Counted from the stretch's first letter, positions 51,256 to 63,647 are shown. The stretch is DNA of 64,000 nucleotides from Synechococcus sp. MW101C3 (GCF_002252635.1 NZ_NQKX01000003.1:248001-312000), one strand, 5' to 3'. The notes: generated by a model not told the origin, from the sequence alone. Made by a program: numbers and translations.

Positions 51256-52322
51256 GCCGCTTGCCGCACTGCCGTGCGCGGTGAGGCCGCCAGCTGAAGA
51301 TCCAATGGCTCCGCCGCCACCACCGCGTCGAGGGCCAGCGGGCCGTGGATGTGGGGGAACAGCTCCGCGCTGCCGGCTGAGGACTCCAGCCGCAGCGGCA
51401 CCGTGAGCCGAGCGGGATCGATCGAGAGCAGCACCAGTTCGGGGCCATCGGCGTAGAAGCGGGCCCGGGTGGCCGCCAGCTGATGGGCGAAGCAGGCATG
51501 GATGAAGCCCACCTGCTCCAGGCTGAGGCCGCGGGTGGAGCGGCGGTAGACGCCCGCACGGCAGGCGTCCTGCCAGTCGGCAGCCAGGGCCAGGTGATGA
51601 ACCAGACGCCCGGCAGGGAAGGGTCGGCCAGGAGCGTCGTCGCTCCAGGGCTCCTGCGGGGCCATCACCGCCGCCAGGGGGGCGCTGGCGAGGAAGCGGC
51701 CCAGCCAGGCCTGCAGCGCCGCCAGGCCCGGCAGGGCATCGAACCCCGCAGGATCCGCCAGGCGGAACTGGCGCACGAAGGGCAGCAGAGCCAGATCGGC
51801 CAGCGATGGCCTGGGCCCGAGCAGCCAGGCGACCCCATCAGCACCGGCGGCCTGCTCCAGCCGCAGGTTCCAGTCGCCGAGCACCTGCAGGGCCGCCTCG
51901 TGGTGGACCAGCGGATCGGCTTCAGGGTGGCGGCTGGCGTACTTGTAGCGATCCAGGTGGTGCTTGAACACCTCGTCGTTGCAGTGGATCAGCGCGGCCA
52001 TCTCCCGTTGCGCCTCCGCCGCAGGCGCAGCAGCCGCACCGAAGCCGGGGGTACCGCCACGGCGCAACAGCCAGTCGTCGGGATCATGCTGGTGCAGCGC
52101 CCAGGCCATGATCTCCAGGCTCTGCTCGATCACCCGGCCATCCTCCAGCACCAGCACCGGCACCGTGCCCTTGGGTGAGGCCTGAAGCAGCTCCAGCGGC
52201 TTGGCCGCCAGCCGCACTTCACGCAGCTCCACCAGCAGGCCGGCCCGCTCGATCGCCAGCCGCGCCCGGATCGCATAGGGGCAGCGGCGGAAGCTGTAGA
52301 GCACCGGCAGGCCGCAATTCAT
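51252..52322 (-). CDS. Glutathione S-transferase N-terminal protein fused to a DUF952 domain
   Basis: The 356-residue protein has a thioredoxin-like GST N-terminal domain (LYSFRRCPYAIRARLAIERAG, with a CPYA motif at the active-site helix; SPKGTVPVLVLEDGRVIEQS) and a helical GST C-domain to about residue 230. A DUF952 domain follows (LVHHLALAADWQDA, GVYRRSTRGLSLEQVGFIHACFAHQL, ELFPHIHGPLALDAV). DUF952 is usually a separate protein of about 110 residues related to ADP-ribosyl transferase-type folds. The fusion has no described function that I know of. It is coupled to trhO upstream (ATGA) and to the GNAT-like gene downstream (ATGA). Confidence 0.88.
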
Positions 52323-53281
52323 GGGCAGGGGGAGCCGCCCGCCCTTGCCCCGATGTGCCGGCCCCCGCGGCTGGCGGCCAGCGTGCTCTGCCGCTGGCGC
52401 TCGGCGAAGCGGGCGCGGTCGGCGTCGCTGAAGCGATCGCGGCAGTGACGGCAGCTCACCCCCTGCACGTAGCTGTCGAGCTGGCGATCCGCAGGCGAAA
52501 GCGGCAGACCACAGGCGTGGCAGAGGCTGAAGCCACCGGGTTCAAGCCGGTGATTCAGCGCCACCCGCTGGTCGAACACGTAGCACTCGCCCTGCCAGTG
52601 GCTCTGCTCGGTCGGCACCTCCTCCAGATAGCGCAGGATGCCCCCCTGAAGGTGGTGCACCCCCTCGAAGCCCTGCTGTCGCAGGTAGGCGGTGGCCTTC
52701 TCGCAGCGGATGCCGCCGGTGCAGAACAGGGCCAGACGCTCCGGGCGGCGGGCCTCCACCAGGGGAGCCAGCTGCTGATCCACCCAGAGGGGGAACTCCC
52801 GGAAGCTCTCCAGACCCGGATCGATCGCCCCGGTGAAGCTGCCGAGCGCCACTTCATAGCTGTTGCGGGTGTCGATCACCAGCGTGGTGGGATCAGCGAT
52901 CAGCTCCTGCCATGCCTGGGGCAGCACGGGGGTGCCGGGCCTGGAGGCCGGCGTGGCCGTTTCCTCTGCGGGCGGGGGCGTCAGCTGCACCGCAGCGCAG
53001 CCCATCGTGACGATTTCGCGCTTCAGCCGCACCTTGAGGCGATGAAAGGCCTGCACCCCACACCAGGAGGTTCTGGCCTCCAGACCGGCCAGGCCGGATT
53101 GGCTGCGCAGCAGCTCCAGCAGCGTTTCAACTCCGGCGGCGCTGCCGCAGATGGTGCCGTTCACCCCTTCAGCCGCCACCAGCACCGTGCCCCGCAGCTC
53201 CGCCGCCTGGCCCACCTGCAGCAATTGCTGGCGCAGTTCAGCGGGCTGGGGGATGGGGGTGAAGCGGTAGAAGGCCGCCAC
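52319..53281 (-). CDS. trhO: tRNA uridine(34) hydroxylase TrhO (rhodanese family)
   Basis: TrhO hydroxylates U34 of certain tRNAs with O2, the first step toward 5-methoxy- or carboxymethoxy-uridine. The 320-residue protein has an N-terminal ferredoxin-like domain (AAFYRFTPIP, GTVLVAAEGVNGTICG, KVRLKREIVTMG) and a rhodanese domain (VIDTRNSYEVALGSFTGAIDP, LFCTGGIRCEKATAYL with the active-site Cys). A Cys-rich C-terminal region follows (CHACGLPLS, CRHCRDRF). The start is taken as GTG at 53281, twenty bases after the bioB stop. The frame is open upstream inside bioB, so the start is inferred. Its stop overlaps the GST gene's ATG. Confidence 0.9.
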   Translation of the reverse strand: MAAFYRFTPIPQPAELRQQLLQVGQAAELRGTVLVAAEGVNGTICGSAAGVETLLELLRSQSGLAGLEARTSWCGVQAFHRLKVRLKREIVTMGCAAVQLTPPPAEETATPASRPGTPVLPQAWQELIADPTTLVIDTRNSYEVALGSFTGAIDPGLESFREFPLWVDQQLAPLVEARRPERLALFCTGGIRCEKATAYLRQQGFEGVHHLQGGILRYLEEVPTEQSHWQGECYVFDQRVALNHRLEPGGFSLCHACGLPLSPADRQLDSYVQGVSCRHCRDRFSDADRARFAERQRQSTLAASRGGRHIGARAGGSPCP

Positions 53282-53300
53282 CCGGAACGGCAGCGCAGAC

Positions 53301-54389
53301 TCAGCCAGGAGCCACCACCCGGCCGGCGGCCTGCTCGGATTCCCCAACCGACGGCTCGCTCCACTGGGCGCGCACACCGGCCGCCGCCAGCAGGGCACGA
53401 TCGGCGTCCACATCAGGGTTGCCGGTGGTGAGCAGGGTGTCACCGTAAAAGATCGAATCGGCGCCGGCCTGCAGGCAAAGAATCTGCGCCTCGCGGCTCA
53501 GTGCTGTGCGACCGGCACTCAGCCGCACCCGGCTGTGGGGCATGAGGATGCGGGCGGTGGCCACCATGCGCACCAGGTCGAGCGGATCCAACGGCGGCTG
53601 CTCTTCCAGTGGGGTGCCCTCCACCGCCACCAGCCCGTTGATCGGCACGCTCTCGGGATGGGGATCAAGGCTGGCGAGCACCTGCAGCAGGCCGGCCCGG
53701 TCGTTGCTGGTTTCCCCCATGCCGATGATGCCGCCGCAGCAGAGGGTGATCCCGGCTCGGCGCACCCGCTCCAGCGTTTCCAGCCGCTCCTGGTAGGTGC
53801 GGGTGGTGATGATCCGGTGGTAGTGCTCCGGGCTGGTGTCGAGGTTGTGGTTGTAGGCGGTGAGGCCCGCCTCGGCCAGCCGGGCGGCCTGGGTGTCGGT
53901 GAGCATGCCGGCGGTGACACAGGCCTCCAGGCCCAGCTCCCGCACCCCGCGCACCATGGCGAGCATGGCCTCGAACGGCGCACCCTCGCGGATCTCCCGC
54001 CAGGCCCAGCCCATGCAGAAGCGGTCGGCACCGGCCTCCTTCGCCGCCCGGGCCCGGGCGAGCACCGGCTCCACATCGCGCTCCGGCTGGCCGGTCACAT
54101 CGGCGCTGTGGTGCATCGACTGGGGGCAATAGGCGCAGTCCTCCTCACAACCGCCGGTCTTCACGCTCAGCAGCGAGGCCAGCTGCACGTGGTAGCCGGG
54201 GTTGGCGCTGCGATGCACCTGCTGGGCGCGCCAGAGCAACTCCATCAGCGGGGCTTCCAGCAACGCCTGAATCTCGTCCCGGCTCCAGTCGTGGCGAACG
54301 AAGACCGGCGTGGCGTCGGACGCGGATGTGGCTGCGGAGGCTTCGGCCGCAAGGGCGGTGCCGCTGGAGAGGGTGGGGGAAGCGATCAA
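53301..54389 (-). CDS. bioB: Biotin synthase
   Basis: BioB inserts sulfur into dethiobiotin to form biotin. The 362-residue radical-SAM protein has the CxxxCxxC motif in [13 protein letters not shown], then [13 protein letters not shown], the YNHNLDTS block, [10 protein letters not shown] (auxiliary cluster), PINGL and RLSAGR with the conserved Arg. The first 25 residues are Ala/Ser-rich and not conserved. It is in the leftward operon after uppS, with 23 bases between, and before trhO. The ATG at 54389 is the first start in the frame. Confidence 0.95.
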   Translation of the reverse strand: MIASPTLSSGTALAAEASAATSASDATPVFVRHDWSRDEIQALLEAPLMELLWRAQQVHRSANPGYHVQLASLLSVKTGGCEEDCAYCPQSMHHSADVTGQPERDVEPVLARARAAKEAGADRFCMGWAWREIREGAPFEAMLAMVRGVRELGLEACVTAGMLTDTQAARLAEAGLTAYNHNLDTSPEHYHRIITTRTYQERLETLERVRRAGITLCCGGIIGMGETSNDRAGLLQVLASLDPHPESVPINGLVAVEGTPLEEQPPLDPLDLVRMVATARILMPHSRVRLSAGRTALSREAQILCLQAGADSIFYGDTLLTTGNPDVDADRALLAAAGVRAQWSEPSVGESEQAAGRVVAPG

Positions 54390-54412
54390 GGCGGCAGGGG
54401 AAGGGGGAGGGA

Positions 54413-55207
54413 TCAGGCGGTGAGCGGTGCGACGCCACCGAAGCGCCGCTGGCGGTTCTGATAATCGCCGAGGGCCCGCAGCAGGGCGTCTTCGTTGAAG
54501 TCGGGCCAGAGCACATCGGTGATGTGGATCTCGGCGTAGGCGAGCTGCCAGAGCAGGAAGTTGCTGATCCGGTATTCGCCGCTGGTGCGGATCAGCAGAT
54601 CCGGATCCACCTCATCGGCGGTCTGCAGTTCGGCGGCGAAGGACTGCTCGTCGATGCTGGCCGGATCAAGCTCGCCGCGGGCCACCTGATCGGCCAGACG
54701 CCGCGCCGCCTGCACCAGCTCGCTGCGGCCGCCGTAGTTGGTGCACACGTTGAAGTGAATGCCGGTGTTCTCAGCCGTGCGGCGCGTGGCCGAGGCGATC
54801 AGTTCCTGCAGACCGTGGGGCAGTTGCTCGAGATCGCCAAGGAAGCGGATGCGCACCTGTTCGCGGTCAAGGGCCTCCAGTTCGCGGGCCAGCACCCGCT
54901 CGAACAGGGTCATCAGGAAGCTCACCTCCTCGCCGGGGCGGTTCCAGTTCTCGGTGGAGAAGGCATAGGCCGTGAGCGCACCGATGCCCCAGTCGCTGCA
55001 GAGGCGCAGGGTGCGCTTCAGGGCTTCAACGCCCTCGCGGTGCCCCATCACCCGCGGCAGGTTGCGCTGGCGGGCCCAGCGGCCGTTGCCGTCCATGATC
55101 ACCGCCACGTGGGCCGGCAGGCGGCTGGGATCCAGCACGGACGGCACGGCCCTCAAGGGCTGCGGATTCGCCTGGATCAGGGGAGTGGTCGCCGGGGAGC
55201 GACTCAT
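54413..55207 (-). CDS. uppS: Isoprenyl transferase (undecaprenyl diphosphate synthase)
   Basis: UppS makes the C55 lipid carrier for peptidoglycan and other glycans by adding isopentenyl units to farnesyl diphosphate. The 264-residue protein has the cis-prenyltransferase motifs [12 protein letters not shown] (with the catalytic Asp), [28 protein letters not shown], and [25 protein letters not shown]. About 25 residues before the first motif are not conserved. Its ATG overlaps the cdaA stop (ATGA), so c-di-AMP synthesis and cell-wall lipid synthesis are coupled. Confidence 0.95.
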   Translation of the reverse strand: MSRSPATTPLIQANPQPLRAVPSVLDPSRLPAHVAVIMDGNGRWARQRNLPRVMGHREGVEALKRTLRLCSDWGIGALTAYAFSTENWNRPGEEVSFLMTLFERVLARELEALDREQVRIRFLGDLEQLPHGLQELIASATRRTAENTGIHFNVCTNYGGRSELVQAARRLADQVARGELDPASIDEQSFAAELQTADEVDPDLLIRTSGEYRISNFLLWQLAYAEIHITDVLWPDFNEDALLRALGDYQNRQRRFGGVAPLTA

Positions 55208-56067
55208 GCGCGTGACTCTGGCGTGTCCTTCGACACGCTACGACCCGTGGGCAGCGCCACCACCGAGCCATGGCCGGACTTCGGCGTGGGCTTGGTAGTG
55301 GGCTGGGCCAGGGCGAGGCTGAGCAGCTCGCGCAGCCGGCTGCTGGTGATCGGTCGCTCCAGCCGGCCATGGCGCGCCAGTGACAGGGTGCCCGTTTCCT
55401 CGGACACCACGATGCAGAGGCAGCGGTCGAAACGCTCAGTGATGCCAAGGGCCGCCAGGTGGCGGGTGCCATAGCGGGTGAGGCCCTGGCGGGACAAGGG
55501 CAGGATCACACCCGCCGAAAGGATGCGGTTGCCGCGCACCAGCAGGGCGCCGTCGTGGAGCGGGGTGTCGGCCGCAAACAGATTGAGGATCAGATCCACC
55601 GAGAGCACCGCATCGATGGCGATGCCGGGATTGAGGAAGTCTTCGGGACGGAGATCACTGCCGAGATCCACAAGCATCAGTGCACCACGGCGATGCTGCG
55701 ACAAGCAGCCCGCCGCTTCGGTGAGCACCGCCACAGAACCTGACACCGCCGCATCAGCCGCCTGGCTGCCGAGCAGCACATCGAGCCGGCCGGTGCCGAG
55801 CAGCTCCATCAGGCGCCGCAGCTCCCCCTGCCAGAGGATCGCCAGCGCCAGACTGCACCCCAGCACCACTGCTTCCAGCAGGCGTGTGGTGAGCGGCAGC
55901 ACGGCGATGCGCTGGACCACCCACACCAGCGCCACGAGGAACAGCCAGCCCCGCAGCAGCCACAGGGTGCGCGGCTCCCGCACCCTCGCCAGCAGCAGCA
56001 CCCCCAGCGAGGAGGCCAGCACGATGTCGAGGATCAGGCGCACGTCGAGGAGCTTCAGCCAGATCAC
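55204..56067 (-). CDS. cdaA: Diadenylate cyclase CdaA (DisA_N domain), with RHL in place of RHR
   Basis: CdaA makes cyclic di-AMP from two ATP at the membrane; this messenger controls potassium uptake and osmotic balance. The 287-residue protein has three membrane helices (about residues 10-30, 38-55, 60-80), then the DAC domain from about residue 100. The DGA motif (LHDGALLV, 172-174) is intact. The usual GTRHR is GTRHL (202-204: Arg, His, Leu), so the last Arg of the RHR motif is missing. The C-terminal tail is basic and rich in Pro and Thr. It sits between lysA and uppS in one operon. Confidence 0.92.
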   Translation of the reverse strand: MIWLKLLDVRLILDIVLASSLGVLLLARVREPRTLWLLRGWLFLVALVWVVQRIAVLPLTTRLLEAVVLGCSLALAILWQGELRRLMELLGTGRLDVLLGSQAADAAVSGSVAVLTEAAGCLSQHRRGALMLVDLGSDLRPEDFLNPGIAIDAVLSVDLILNLFAADTPLHDGALLVRGNRILSAGVILPLSRQGLTRYGTRHLAALGITERFDRCLCIVVSEETGTLSLARHGRLERPITSSRLRELLSLALAQPTTKPTPKSGHGSVVALPTGRSVSKDTPESRA

Positions 56068-56091
56068 CCGCAGCCCCCAGCCAATCTGGGC

Positions 56092-57507
56092 TCAGGGTAC
56101 CGGCGTCAACCGCTCCGGCAGGACGTCGTAGCGCAGCAGCTCGTCCGGTCGCTCCCGCCGCTGCACCAGTTCGGCCCGCCCCCCCTGCACAAGAACGGCG
56201 GCAGGGCGGGGGATGCGGTTGTAGTTGGAGGCCATCGAAGCGTTGTAGGCGCCAGTGGCGAGCACCACCAGCACGTCGCCGGGGGCGGAGGCGGGCAGGG
56301 CCAGCTCCTTGAGCAGCACGTCGCCGGATTCGCAGTGCTTGCCGGCCAGCGTGACCGTTTCCTCAGCGGCGCCGGCAGGCCGATCGGCCAGAACGGCGGT
56401 GTAGGCCGACTGATAAGTGATCGGCCGCGGGTTGTCGCTCATGCCCCCATCCACCGACACGTAGGTGCGAATGCCGGGGATCTCCTTGCGGCTGCCGATC
56501 GTGTACAGAGTGAGGCCGGCGGTGGCCACCAGGGAACGGCCCGGCTCGCACAACAGCCGCGGCAGCTCCAGATCCCGCTCCAGGCAGGCGGCCGCCACGG
56601 CCTGGGCCACGCCCTGCACCCAGGCCTGAATCGTCGGGGGATCGTCGCTGACCACGTAGCGGATGCCCAGGCCCCCGCCCACGTTCAGATCGGTGCAGGG
56701 GTGGCCGAGCGAACGGGCCAGAGCCAACGCGTCGGCCATCACGCCCGCCAGGTCGCGGTGGGGCTGCAGCTCGAAGATCTGAGAACCGATGTGAGCATGC
56801 AGGCCGGTGAGCCGGGCCCAGGGGCATTCGGCCAGCTGGCGCAGCACCTGCTCGAGCTGATCGGGGTCGAAGCCGAACTTGCTGTCGAGGTGGCCGGTGC
56901 GGATGTACTCGTGGGTGTGGCACTCGATGCCGGGCGTGAACCGCAGCATCAGGGAAGCCGGCCGCTCCGCGGTGGCGATCGTGGCGAGCAGCTCCAGATC
57001 GCGCCAGTTGTCGGCCACCACGGTGACCCCGTGCTCCACCGCCAGCGCCAGCTCCTCCACCGATTTGTTGTTGCCGTGCAGCACGATCCGCTCCGGTGGC
57101 ATGCCACCGCCGAGCGCCGTGAGCAGTTCACCGGACGACACGGCATCCAGGCCAAGGCCCTCGGAGGCCACCACAGCGGTGATCGCCAGGCTGCTGTTGG
57201 CCTTGGAGGCGTAGAGCGCCAGCGAGCGGCCGGGGTAGAAGGTGTCGAGCGCCTCGCGGTAGGCGCGGCAGCTGGCACGAAGCGTGTCTTCGTCGAGCAC
57301 GTAAAGCGGTGTGCCGTAGGTACGGGCCAGGTCACTCAGGAGACAGCCGCCCACCACCAGGGCTCCATCGGGCGCGCAGGTGGTGCTGATCGGCACCAGG
57401 TTGCGGTTCGGGCTGGCCGCTTCGATGGCGCCGGCCAGCAGGGGATGGGGCTCCGCGGTGCCGGCTGTGGCGCCGCTGGTGGCACCGATCGCACTGGTGG
57501 GGGGCAT
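56092..57507 (-). CDS. lysA: Diaminopimelate decarboxylase
   Basis: LysA removes CO2 from meso-diaminopimelate to make lysine, competing with peptidoglycan for the precursor. The 471-residue fold type III PLP enzyme has YASKANSS with the PLP lysine, GLHAHIGSQIF, LNVGGGLGIRY, CEPGRSLVA, and the catalytic Cys in KHCESGD. About 45 residues precede the conserved start of the domain. The ATG at 57507 was chosen since it matches a -10 box 26 bases upstream. It is the first gene of the leftward operon lysA-cdaA-uppS-bioB-trhO-GST/DUF952-GNAT-like. Confidence 0.95.
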   Translation of the reverse strand: MPPTSAIGATSGATAGTAEPHPLLAGAIEAASPNRNLVPISTTCAPDGALVVGGCLLSDLARTYGTPLYVLDEDTLRASCRAYREALDTFYPGRSLALYASKANSSLAITAVVASEGLGLDAVSSGELLTALGGGMPPERIVLHGNNKSVEELALAVEHGVTVVADNWRDLELLATIATAERPASLMLRFTPGIECHTHEYIRTGHLDSKFGFDPDQLEQVLRQLAECPWARLTGLHAHIGSQIFELQPHRDLAGVMADALALARSLGHPCTDLNVGGGLGIRYVVSDDPPTIQAWVQGVAQAVAAACLERDLELPRLLCEPGRSLVATAGLTLYTIGSRKEIPGIRTYVSVDGGMSDNPRPITYQSAYTAVLADRPAGAAEETVTLAGKHCESGDVLLKELALPASAPGDVLVVLATGAYNASMASNYNRIPRPAAVLVQGGRAELVQRRERPDELLRYDVLPERLTPVP

Positions 57508-57533
57508 CCTGGGAAGGGTCCGGATCAGCGTCA

Positions 57534-57539
57534 ATCGTA
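57534..57539 (-). promoter_or_regulatory. Possible -10 element of the lysA operon (TACGAT)
   Basis: On the reverse strand, TACGAT ends 26 bases before the lysA ATG at 57507. It fits TANNNT. The divergent rimI gene begins just four bases away at 57543, so the region is very tight. Confidence 0.35.
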
Positions 57540-57542
57540 AGG

Positions 57543-58067
57543 ATGTCTCCGGATGTTGCTGCAGGCGCCACCGTCGCAGACGCCCAGGCGCCGGCGCGCA
57601 GGCTGATGCCAGCGGATCTGGAGGCCTGTCTCGCGCTTGACCGGCTGGCTCTGGGCGGGCTGTGGGACTCGGATCAGTGGCAGACCGAACTGGAGAGCGA
57701 CGGCCGGCTCTGCCTCGGCCTCGAAGGGCCAAGGGGGCTGGAGGCCATGGCCAGCGGCTGGCTGGTGGTCGATGAGCTGCAGATCATGGTGGTGGCGGTG
57801 CACCCCGACGGCCGGCGGCGCGGCCGGGGCCGGCGTGTTCTCACGGCCCTGCTGCAAAAGGCCCGGCAGCAGGGAGCGCAGCAGGCCACCCTGGAGGTGG
57901 CCGCCGGCAACACTGCCGCCCTGGCGCTCTATGCCGCCCTCGGATTCCGCAGCCAGGGACGGCGTTGCCGTTACTACCGCAATGGTGAGGACGCTCTGAT
58001 CAAATGCCTGCCACTGGTGGAGATCGCGGTAACGCCACCGCCACCGCTGGGTTTCAGCGGCGAATGA
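57543..58067 (+). CDS. rimI: Ribosomal protein S18-alanine N-acetyltransferase RimI-type
   Basis: RimI acetylates the N-terminal alanine of ribosomal protein S18. The protein of up to 174 residues has the GNAT core: ADLEACLALDRLALGGLWDSDQW at the start, LQIMVVAVHPDGRRRGRGRRVLTALLQ with the acetyl-CoA loop, LEVAAGNTAALALYAALGFRSQGRR, and an aromatic RYYRNGEDALIKCL that is typical of RimI. The ATG at 57543 gives an N-terminal extension of about 20 residues; ATG 57606 would also work. It is divergent from lysA. Confidence 0.85.
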   Translation: MSPDVAAGATVADAQAPARRLMPADLEACLALDRLALGGLWDSDQWQTELESDGRLCLGLEGPRGLEAMASGWLVVDELQIMVVAVHPDGRRRGRGRRVLTALLQKARQQGAQQATLEVAAGNTAALALYAALGFRSQGRRCRYYRNGEDALIKCLPLVEIAVTPPPPLGFSGE

Positions 58068-58221
58068 GTGCTTGACGAGGTACGGATTGCCGCCCTTCGT
58101 TGATGTGAAAGCACCAACAGTTATGGCCGGCCAGATATGCCTATCAGCGGGGCTGATCCATGGTGCAGCAATGGATCTGGACATCTCCAGCCGAAGATCA
58201 CAAACACCCTCTCAGCCCTGA

Positions 58222-58227
58222 TAGGTT
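58222..58227 (+). promoter_or_regulatory. Possible -10 element of clpC (TAGGTT)
   Basis: TAGGTT ends 26 bases before the clpC ATG, in the TANNNT pattern. A TTGACG hexamer at 58072-58077 is too far away to be its -35. Confidence 0.3.
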
Positions 58228-58253
58228 GGGTGCACTTGCATCAGGTCCCGCCC

Positions 58254-60806
<2,553 letters not shown>

Positions 60807-60838
60807 ATCAGCGGCGGTTTCACACGGTCCACTCGACA

Positions 60839-60867
60839 GCGGGAGTTCAATGAACTCCCGCTTTTTC
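60839..60867 (+). terminator. Intrinsic terminator of clpC
   Basis: A perfect 9-bp stem, GCGGGAGTT paired with AACTCCCGC around CAATG, is followed by TTTTTCTT. It lies about 30 bases after the clpC stop, making this one of the clearest terminators in the window. Confidence 0.9.
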
Positions 60868-60948
60868 TTGCTCGTGCCACCGCACGCCGCGCAGGTGCGG
60901 GGTCGCGTTGCCGCTCGATGCCCAAAATCGGCCGACTAGATTGATCAG

Positions 60949-62097
60949 ATGAGCATCAGCTTGAGCGAACACCTGATCGCCCCGGCCCGCGTGCTGCGCG
61001 GCAAAGGTGCCTGGGAAGCCTCCCTGCCGGCCATCGCCGCCCTCTGCCGACGTCCCCTGTTCCTCGGCCGCAGCCGCGCCACCGCTGCTCTACGCGAGTC
61101 GCTGGCCGCTGATCTGCGGAGGCTCGGGCTTGATCCCCTACCCGCTCAGCTGCAGTTCGATTGCTGCGAAGAGGATCTGCAGCGGCTTCAGGCAGACGTC
61201 GCGGCGGCGAATGCTGATCCAATGGCGGCGGACCCAATCGATGCCGTGGTAACAGCCGGGGGCGGCAAGGTGATGGACGCGGGCAAGCTGCTGGCCGATC
61301 GGCTCGGGCTGCCCTGCATCACCGTGCCCACCAGCGCCGCCACCTGCGCCGGCTGGACCGCCCTGGCCAACCTCTATTCCCCCGGCGGAGCCTTCACCTG
61401 CGATGTGAGCCTTGAGCGCTCTCCCGCTCTGCTGGTGTTCGATCACCGTCTGATCCTGCAGGCACCGCCCCGCACCCTGGCCAGCGGACTGGCCGACGCC
61501 ATGGCCAAGTGGTACGAAGCGTCGGTGAGCAGCGCCACCAGCACCGACGGCCTCGTGCATCAGGCGGTGCAGATGGCCCGCGTGCTGCGGGATCAGCTGC
61601 TGCTGGAAGGCCAGGAGGCCATGGCCCACCCGGGCGGTGAAGCCTGGGCGCGTGTGGCTGAGGCCTGCGGGCTCACCGCCGGCGTGATCGGCGGCCTGGG
61701 TGGTGCCCGCTGCCGCACCGTGGGCGCCCATGCGGTGCATAACGGCCTCACCCAGCTGGAGGCGAGCCATGGCCGCCTGCATGGGGAGAAGGTGGGCTTC
61801 GGCATCCTGGTGCAGCTGCGCCTGGAGGAGCTGGTGGGCGGCAACCGCCTCGCTTCCCAGGCGCGGCGCCAGTTGCTGAGCTTCTTCCGCCAGCTCTCGC
61901 TGCCGGTCACCCTGGCGCAGCTGGGGCTGGCGGACTCACCGCTCAGCGATCTGCAACGGGTGTGCGCCTTCGCCTGTCAGCCGGGATCTGATCTGCACCG
62001 GCTGCCCTTTGCCGTGAGCCCGGCTGACCTGCTGGGCGCGCTGGTGACCACCGATGCCGCCATCGAGCAGTCGGCCAGCGCCGACGCCAACCGTTGA
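60949..62097 (+). CDS. Iron-containing alcohol/glycerol dehydrogenase family protein (GldA-like)
   Basis: The 382-residue protein has the GldA fold: APARVLRGKGAWE, then VVTAGGGKVMDAGKLLADRLGLPCITVPTSAATCAGWTALANLY, where GGGKVMD is the NAD-binding loop. Metal ligands are expected at Asp in GLADAMAKWYE, and the two His in VGAHAVHNGLT and HGRLHGEKVGFG are present. It is close to the cyanobacterial glycerol dehydrogenase-like proteins of unclear substrate; glycerol-1-phosphate dehydrogenase and GldA are the relatives. A TAGATT lies six bases before the ATG. Its stop overlaps the next gene's TTG. Confidence 0.88.
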   Translation: MSISLSEHLIAPARVLRGKGAWEASLPAIAALCRRPLFLGRSRATAALRESLAADLRRLGLDPLPAQLQFDCCEEDLQRLQADVAAANADPMAADPIDAVVTAGGGKVMDAGKLLADRLGLPCITVPTSAATCAGWTALANLYSPGGAFTCDVSLERSPALLVFDHRLILQAPPRTLASGLADAMAKWYEASVSSATSTDGLVHQAVQMARVLRDQLLLEGQEAMAHPGGEAWARVAEACGLTAGVIGGLGGARCRTVGAHAVHNGLTQLEASHGRLHGEKVGFGILVQLRLEELVGGNRLASQARRQLLSFFRQLSLPVTLAQLGLADSPLSDLQRVCAFACQPGSDLHRLPFAVSPADLLGALVTTDAAIEQSASADANR

Positions 62098-62981
62098 CCC
62101 TTCCGCAGCCTGACGGCCGGGCGCTGGTGGAGGCGGCGGCCCGCAACCTGCTCGATCCGCAGGGCCGTCAGCTGGCAGCGGCGGTGCAGTGGTGGGACCT
62201 GCCGGGCTGGGCGCGGCCCTTCCCGGTGGCGGTGCTGGGGGAGGGCCCGCCGCTGCTGCTGCTGCACGGCTTCGACAGCAGCTTTCTGGAGTTCCGGCGG
62301 CTCGCGCCGCTGCTGGCCGGTGGCGCCACGCTCTTGATTCCCGATCTGTTCGGCTTCGGCTTCACGCCCCGGCCCGCCGATGGCGATTACAGCCCCCGCG
62401 GCGTGCTCACCCATCTCGAGGCCCTGCTGGCGGAAGCCGCTGCACGCCTTGGCCCCCAGCCACTCGGCCTGATCGGAGCCTCGATGGGCGGGGCCGTGGC
62501 GGTGGAACTAAGCCGGCGCCAACCCGCGCGCATCCACCGGCTGCTGCTGCTCGCCCCCGCAGGCCTCACCGGCCGGCCCATGCCCCTGCCGCCGCTGCTC
62601 GATGCCCTCGGGGTGCGCTTTCTCGGCCTGCCGGGCGTGCGCCGCAGCCTCTGCCGCACGGCCTTCGCCGACCCATCCGCCAGCGTGGGGCCCGCGGAAG
62701 AGGAGATCGCCTCCCTGCATCTGGCCACACCGGGATGGGCCGATTCCCTGCGCCGCTTCGCCCGCAGCGGTGGTTTCGCTGGCTGCGGCAAACCCTTGCC
62801 CAGCCAGCCGCTGGAGGTGCTCTGGGGCGCTGATGACCGCATTCTGCGGGCCCCGCAGAAAAAAGCCGCCCTGGCGTTGCTGGGGGACCGAGTGAAGGAA
62901 CTGGCCGACTGCGGCCACCTGCCCCATCTCGACCAGAGCAATCAGGTGGCTGCCGCCTGGCTCACGCCTGGCCTCTGTTAG
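62094..62981 (+). CDS. Alpha/beta hydrolase
   Basis: The 295-residue protein has the alpha/beta hydrolase fold: LLLLHGFDSSFLEF (oxyanion hole), LLIPDLFGFGFT, LGLIGASMGGAVAVELS with the nucleophile Ser in GASMG, WGADDRIL with Asp, and CGHLPHLDQ with the catalytic His. The substrate is unknown; esterases and haloalkane-type hydrolases share the pattern. It has no signal peptide. Its TTG start overlaps the stop of the preceding gene (TTGA). Confidence 0.88.
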   Translation: MTLPQPDGRALVEAAARNLLDPQGRQLAAAVQWWDLPGWARPFPVAVLGEGPPLLLLHGFDSSFLEFRRLAPLLAGGATLLIPDLFGFGFTPRPADGDYSPRGVLTHLEALLAEAAARLGPQPLGLIGASMGGAVAVELSRRQPARIHRLLLLAPAGLTGRPMPLPPLLDALGVRFLGLPGVRRSLCRTAFADPSASVGPAEEEIASLHLATPGWADSLRRFARSGGFAGCGKPLPSQPLEVLWGADDRILRAPQKKAALALLGDRVKELADCGHLPHLDQSNQVAAAWLTPGLC

Positions 62982-63005
62982 AGAAGCCATCCCCTTGCAG
63001 GCTCC

Positions 63006-63647
63006 ATGACCAGCTCCGAATCCCAAGCCCCCGGCGGACCGGTGCTGCAACTGCTCGCGGCTGGTCTGCAGTTCTGGATCCGCAGCCAGTGCGAGGCCGT
63101 GGAGAGCCTGGAGCTGCAGCTGCACGGCAGCGCTCTGCAGCTGTTGCGCGGCCAGTTGGAGGGCGTGACGCTGATGGCGCGGCGGGTGGTGTATGACGGC
63201 CTGCAGTTTGAACTGGTGGAACTGCGCAGCGATCCGCTGCGGGTGAAGCTGGGGCGGCTGGTGCGCGCCCAGTCGCTCACCCTCGACCACCCCTTCGGCA
63301 TCCGCGGCAGGGTGGCCTTCACCGCCACCGGGCTCACTCACTCCCTGAGCAAACCGCGCTGGCGTGAGCTCAGCGATCTGCTGGGAGAGCAGCTGCTGGG
63401 GCTGGGGCCGCTGGTGGAGCTGCGCATCGCCCGCGACACCTTGATCCTGGCCGCGCGGGCGATGGGGGAGAACCGCCTGATGGAGCTGGAAACCAGGCCC
63501 GTGGCCGTGGATGGGCGGGTGGAGATCCACGCTGTCGACGGGGAGCTGCGGGCCAGCCTGCCGATGGACCCGAACATCCGCATCACCACCGCCAACCTTG
63601 AGGGCGGCATGCTCCAGCTGCAGGGAGAAGCCCGCGTGCAGCCCTGA
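63006..63647 (+). CDS. DUF2993 (LmeA-type) protein
   Basis: The 213-residue protein matches DUF2993, a family of all-beta proteins thought to bind lipids or glycolipids at the membrane; the actinobacterial member LmeA is a phospholipid-binding lipoglycan factor. It shows SQCEAVESLELQLHGSALQLLRGQLEGVTLMARRVVYDGLQFELVELRSDPL and later ATGLTHSL and RVEIHAVDGELRASLPMD. There is no signal peptide in the visible N-terminus. It follows the hydrolase by 24 bases and converges with cdsA. Confidence 0.85.
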   Translation: MTSSESQAPGGPVLQLLAAGLQFWIRSQCEAVESLELQLHGSALQLLRGQLEGVTLMARRVVYDGLQFELVELRSDPLRVKLGRLVRAQSLTLDHPFGIRGRVAFTATGLTHSLSKPRWRELSDLLGEQLLGLGPLVELRIARDTLILAARAMGENRLMELETRPVAVDGRVEIHAVDGELRASLPMDPNIRITTANLEGGMLQLQGEARVQP

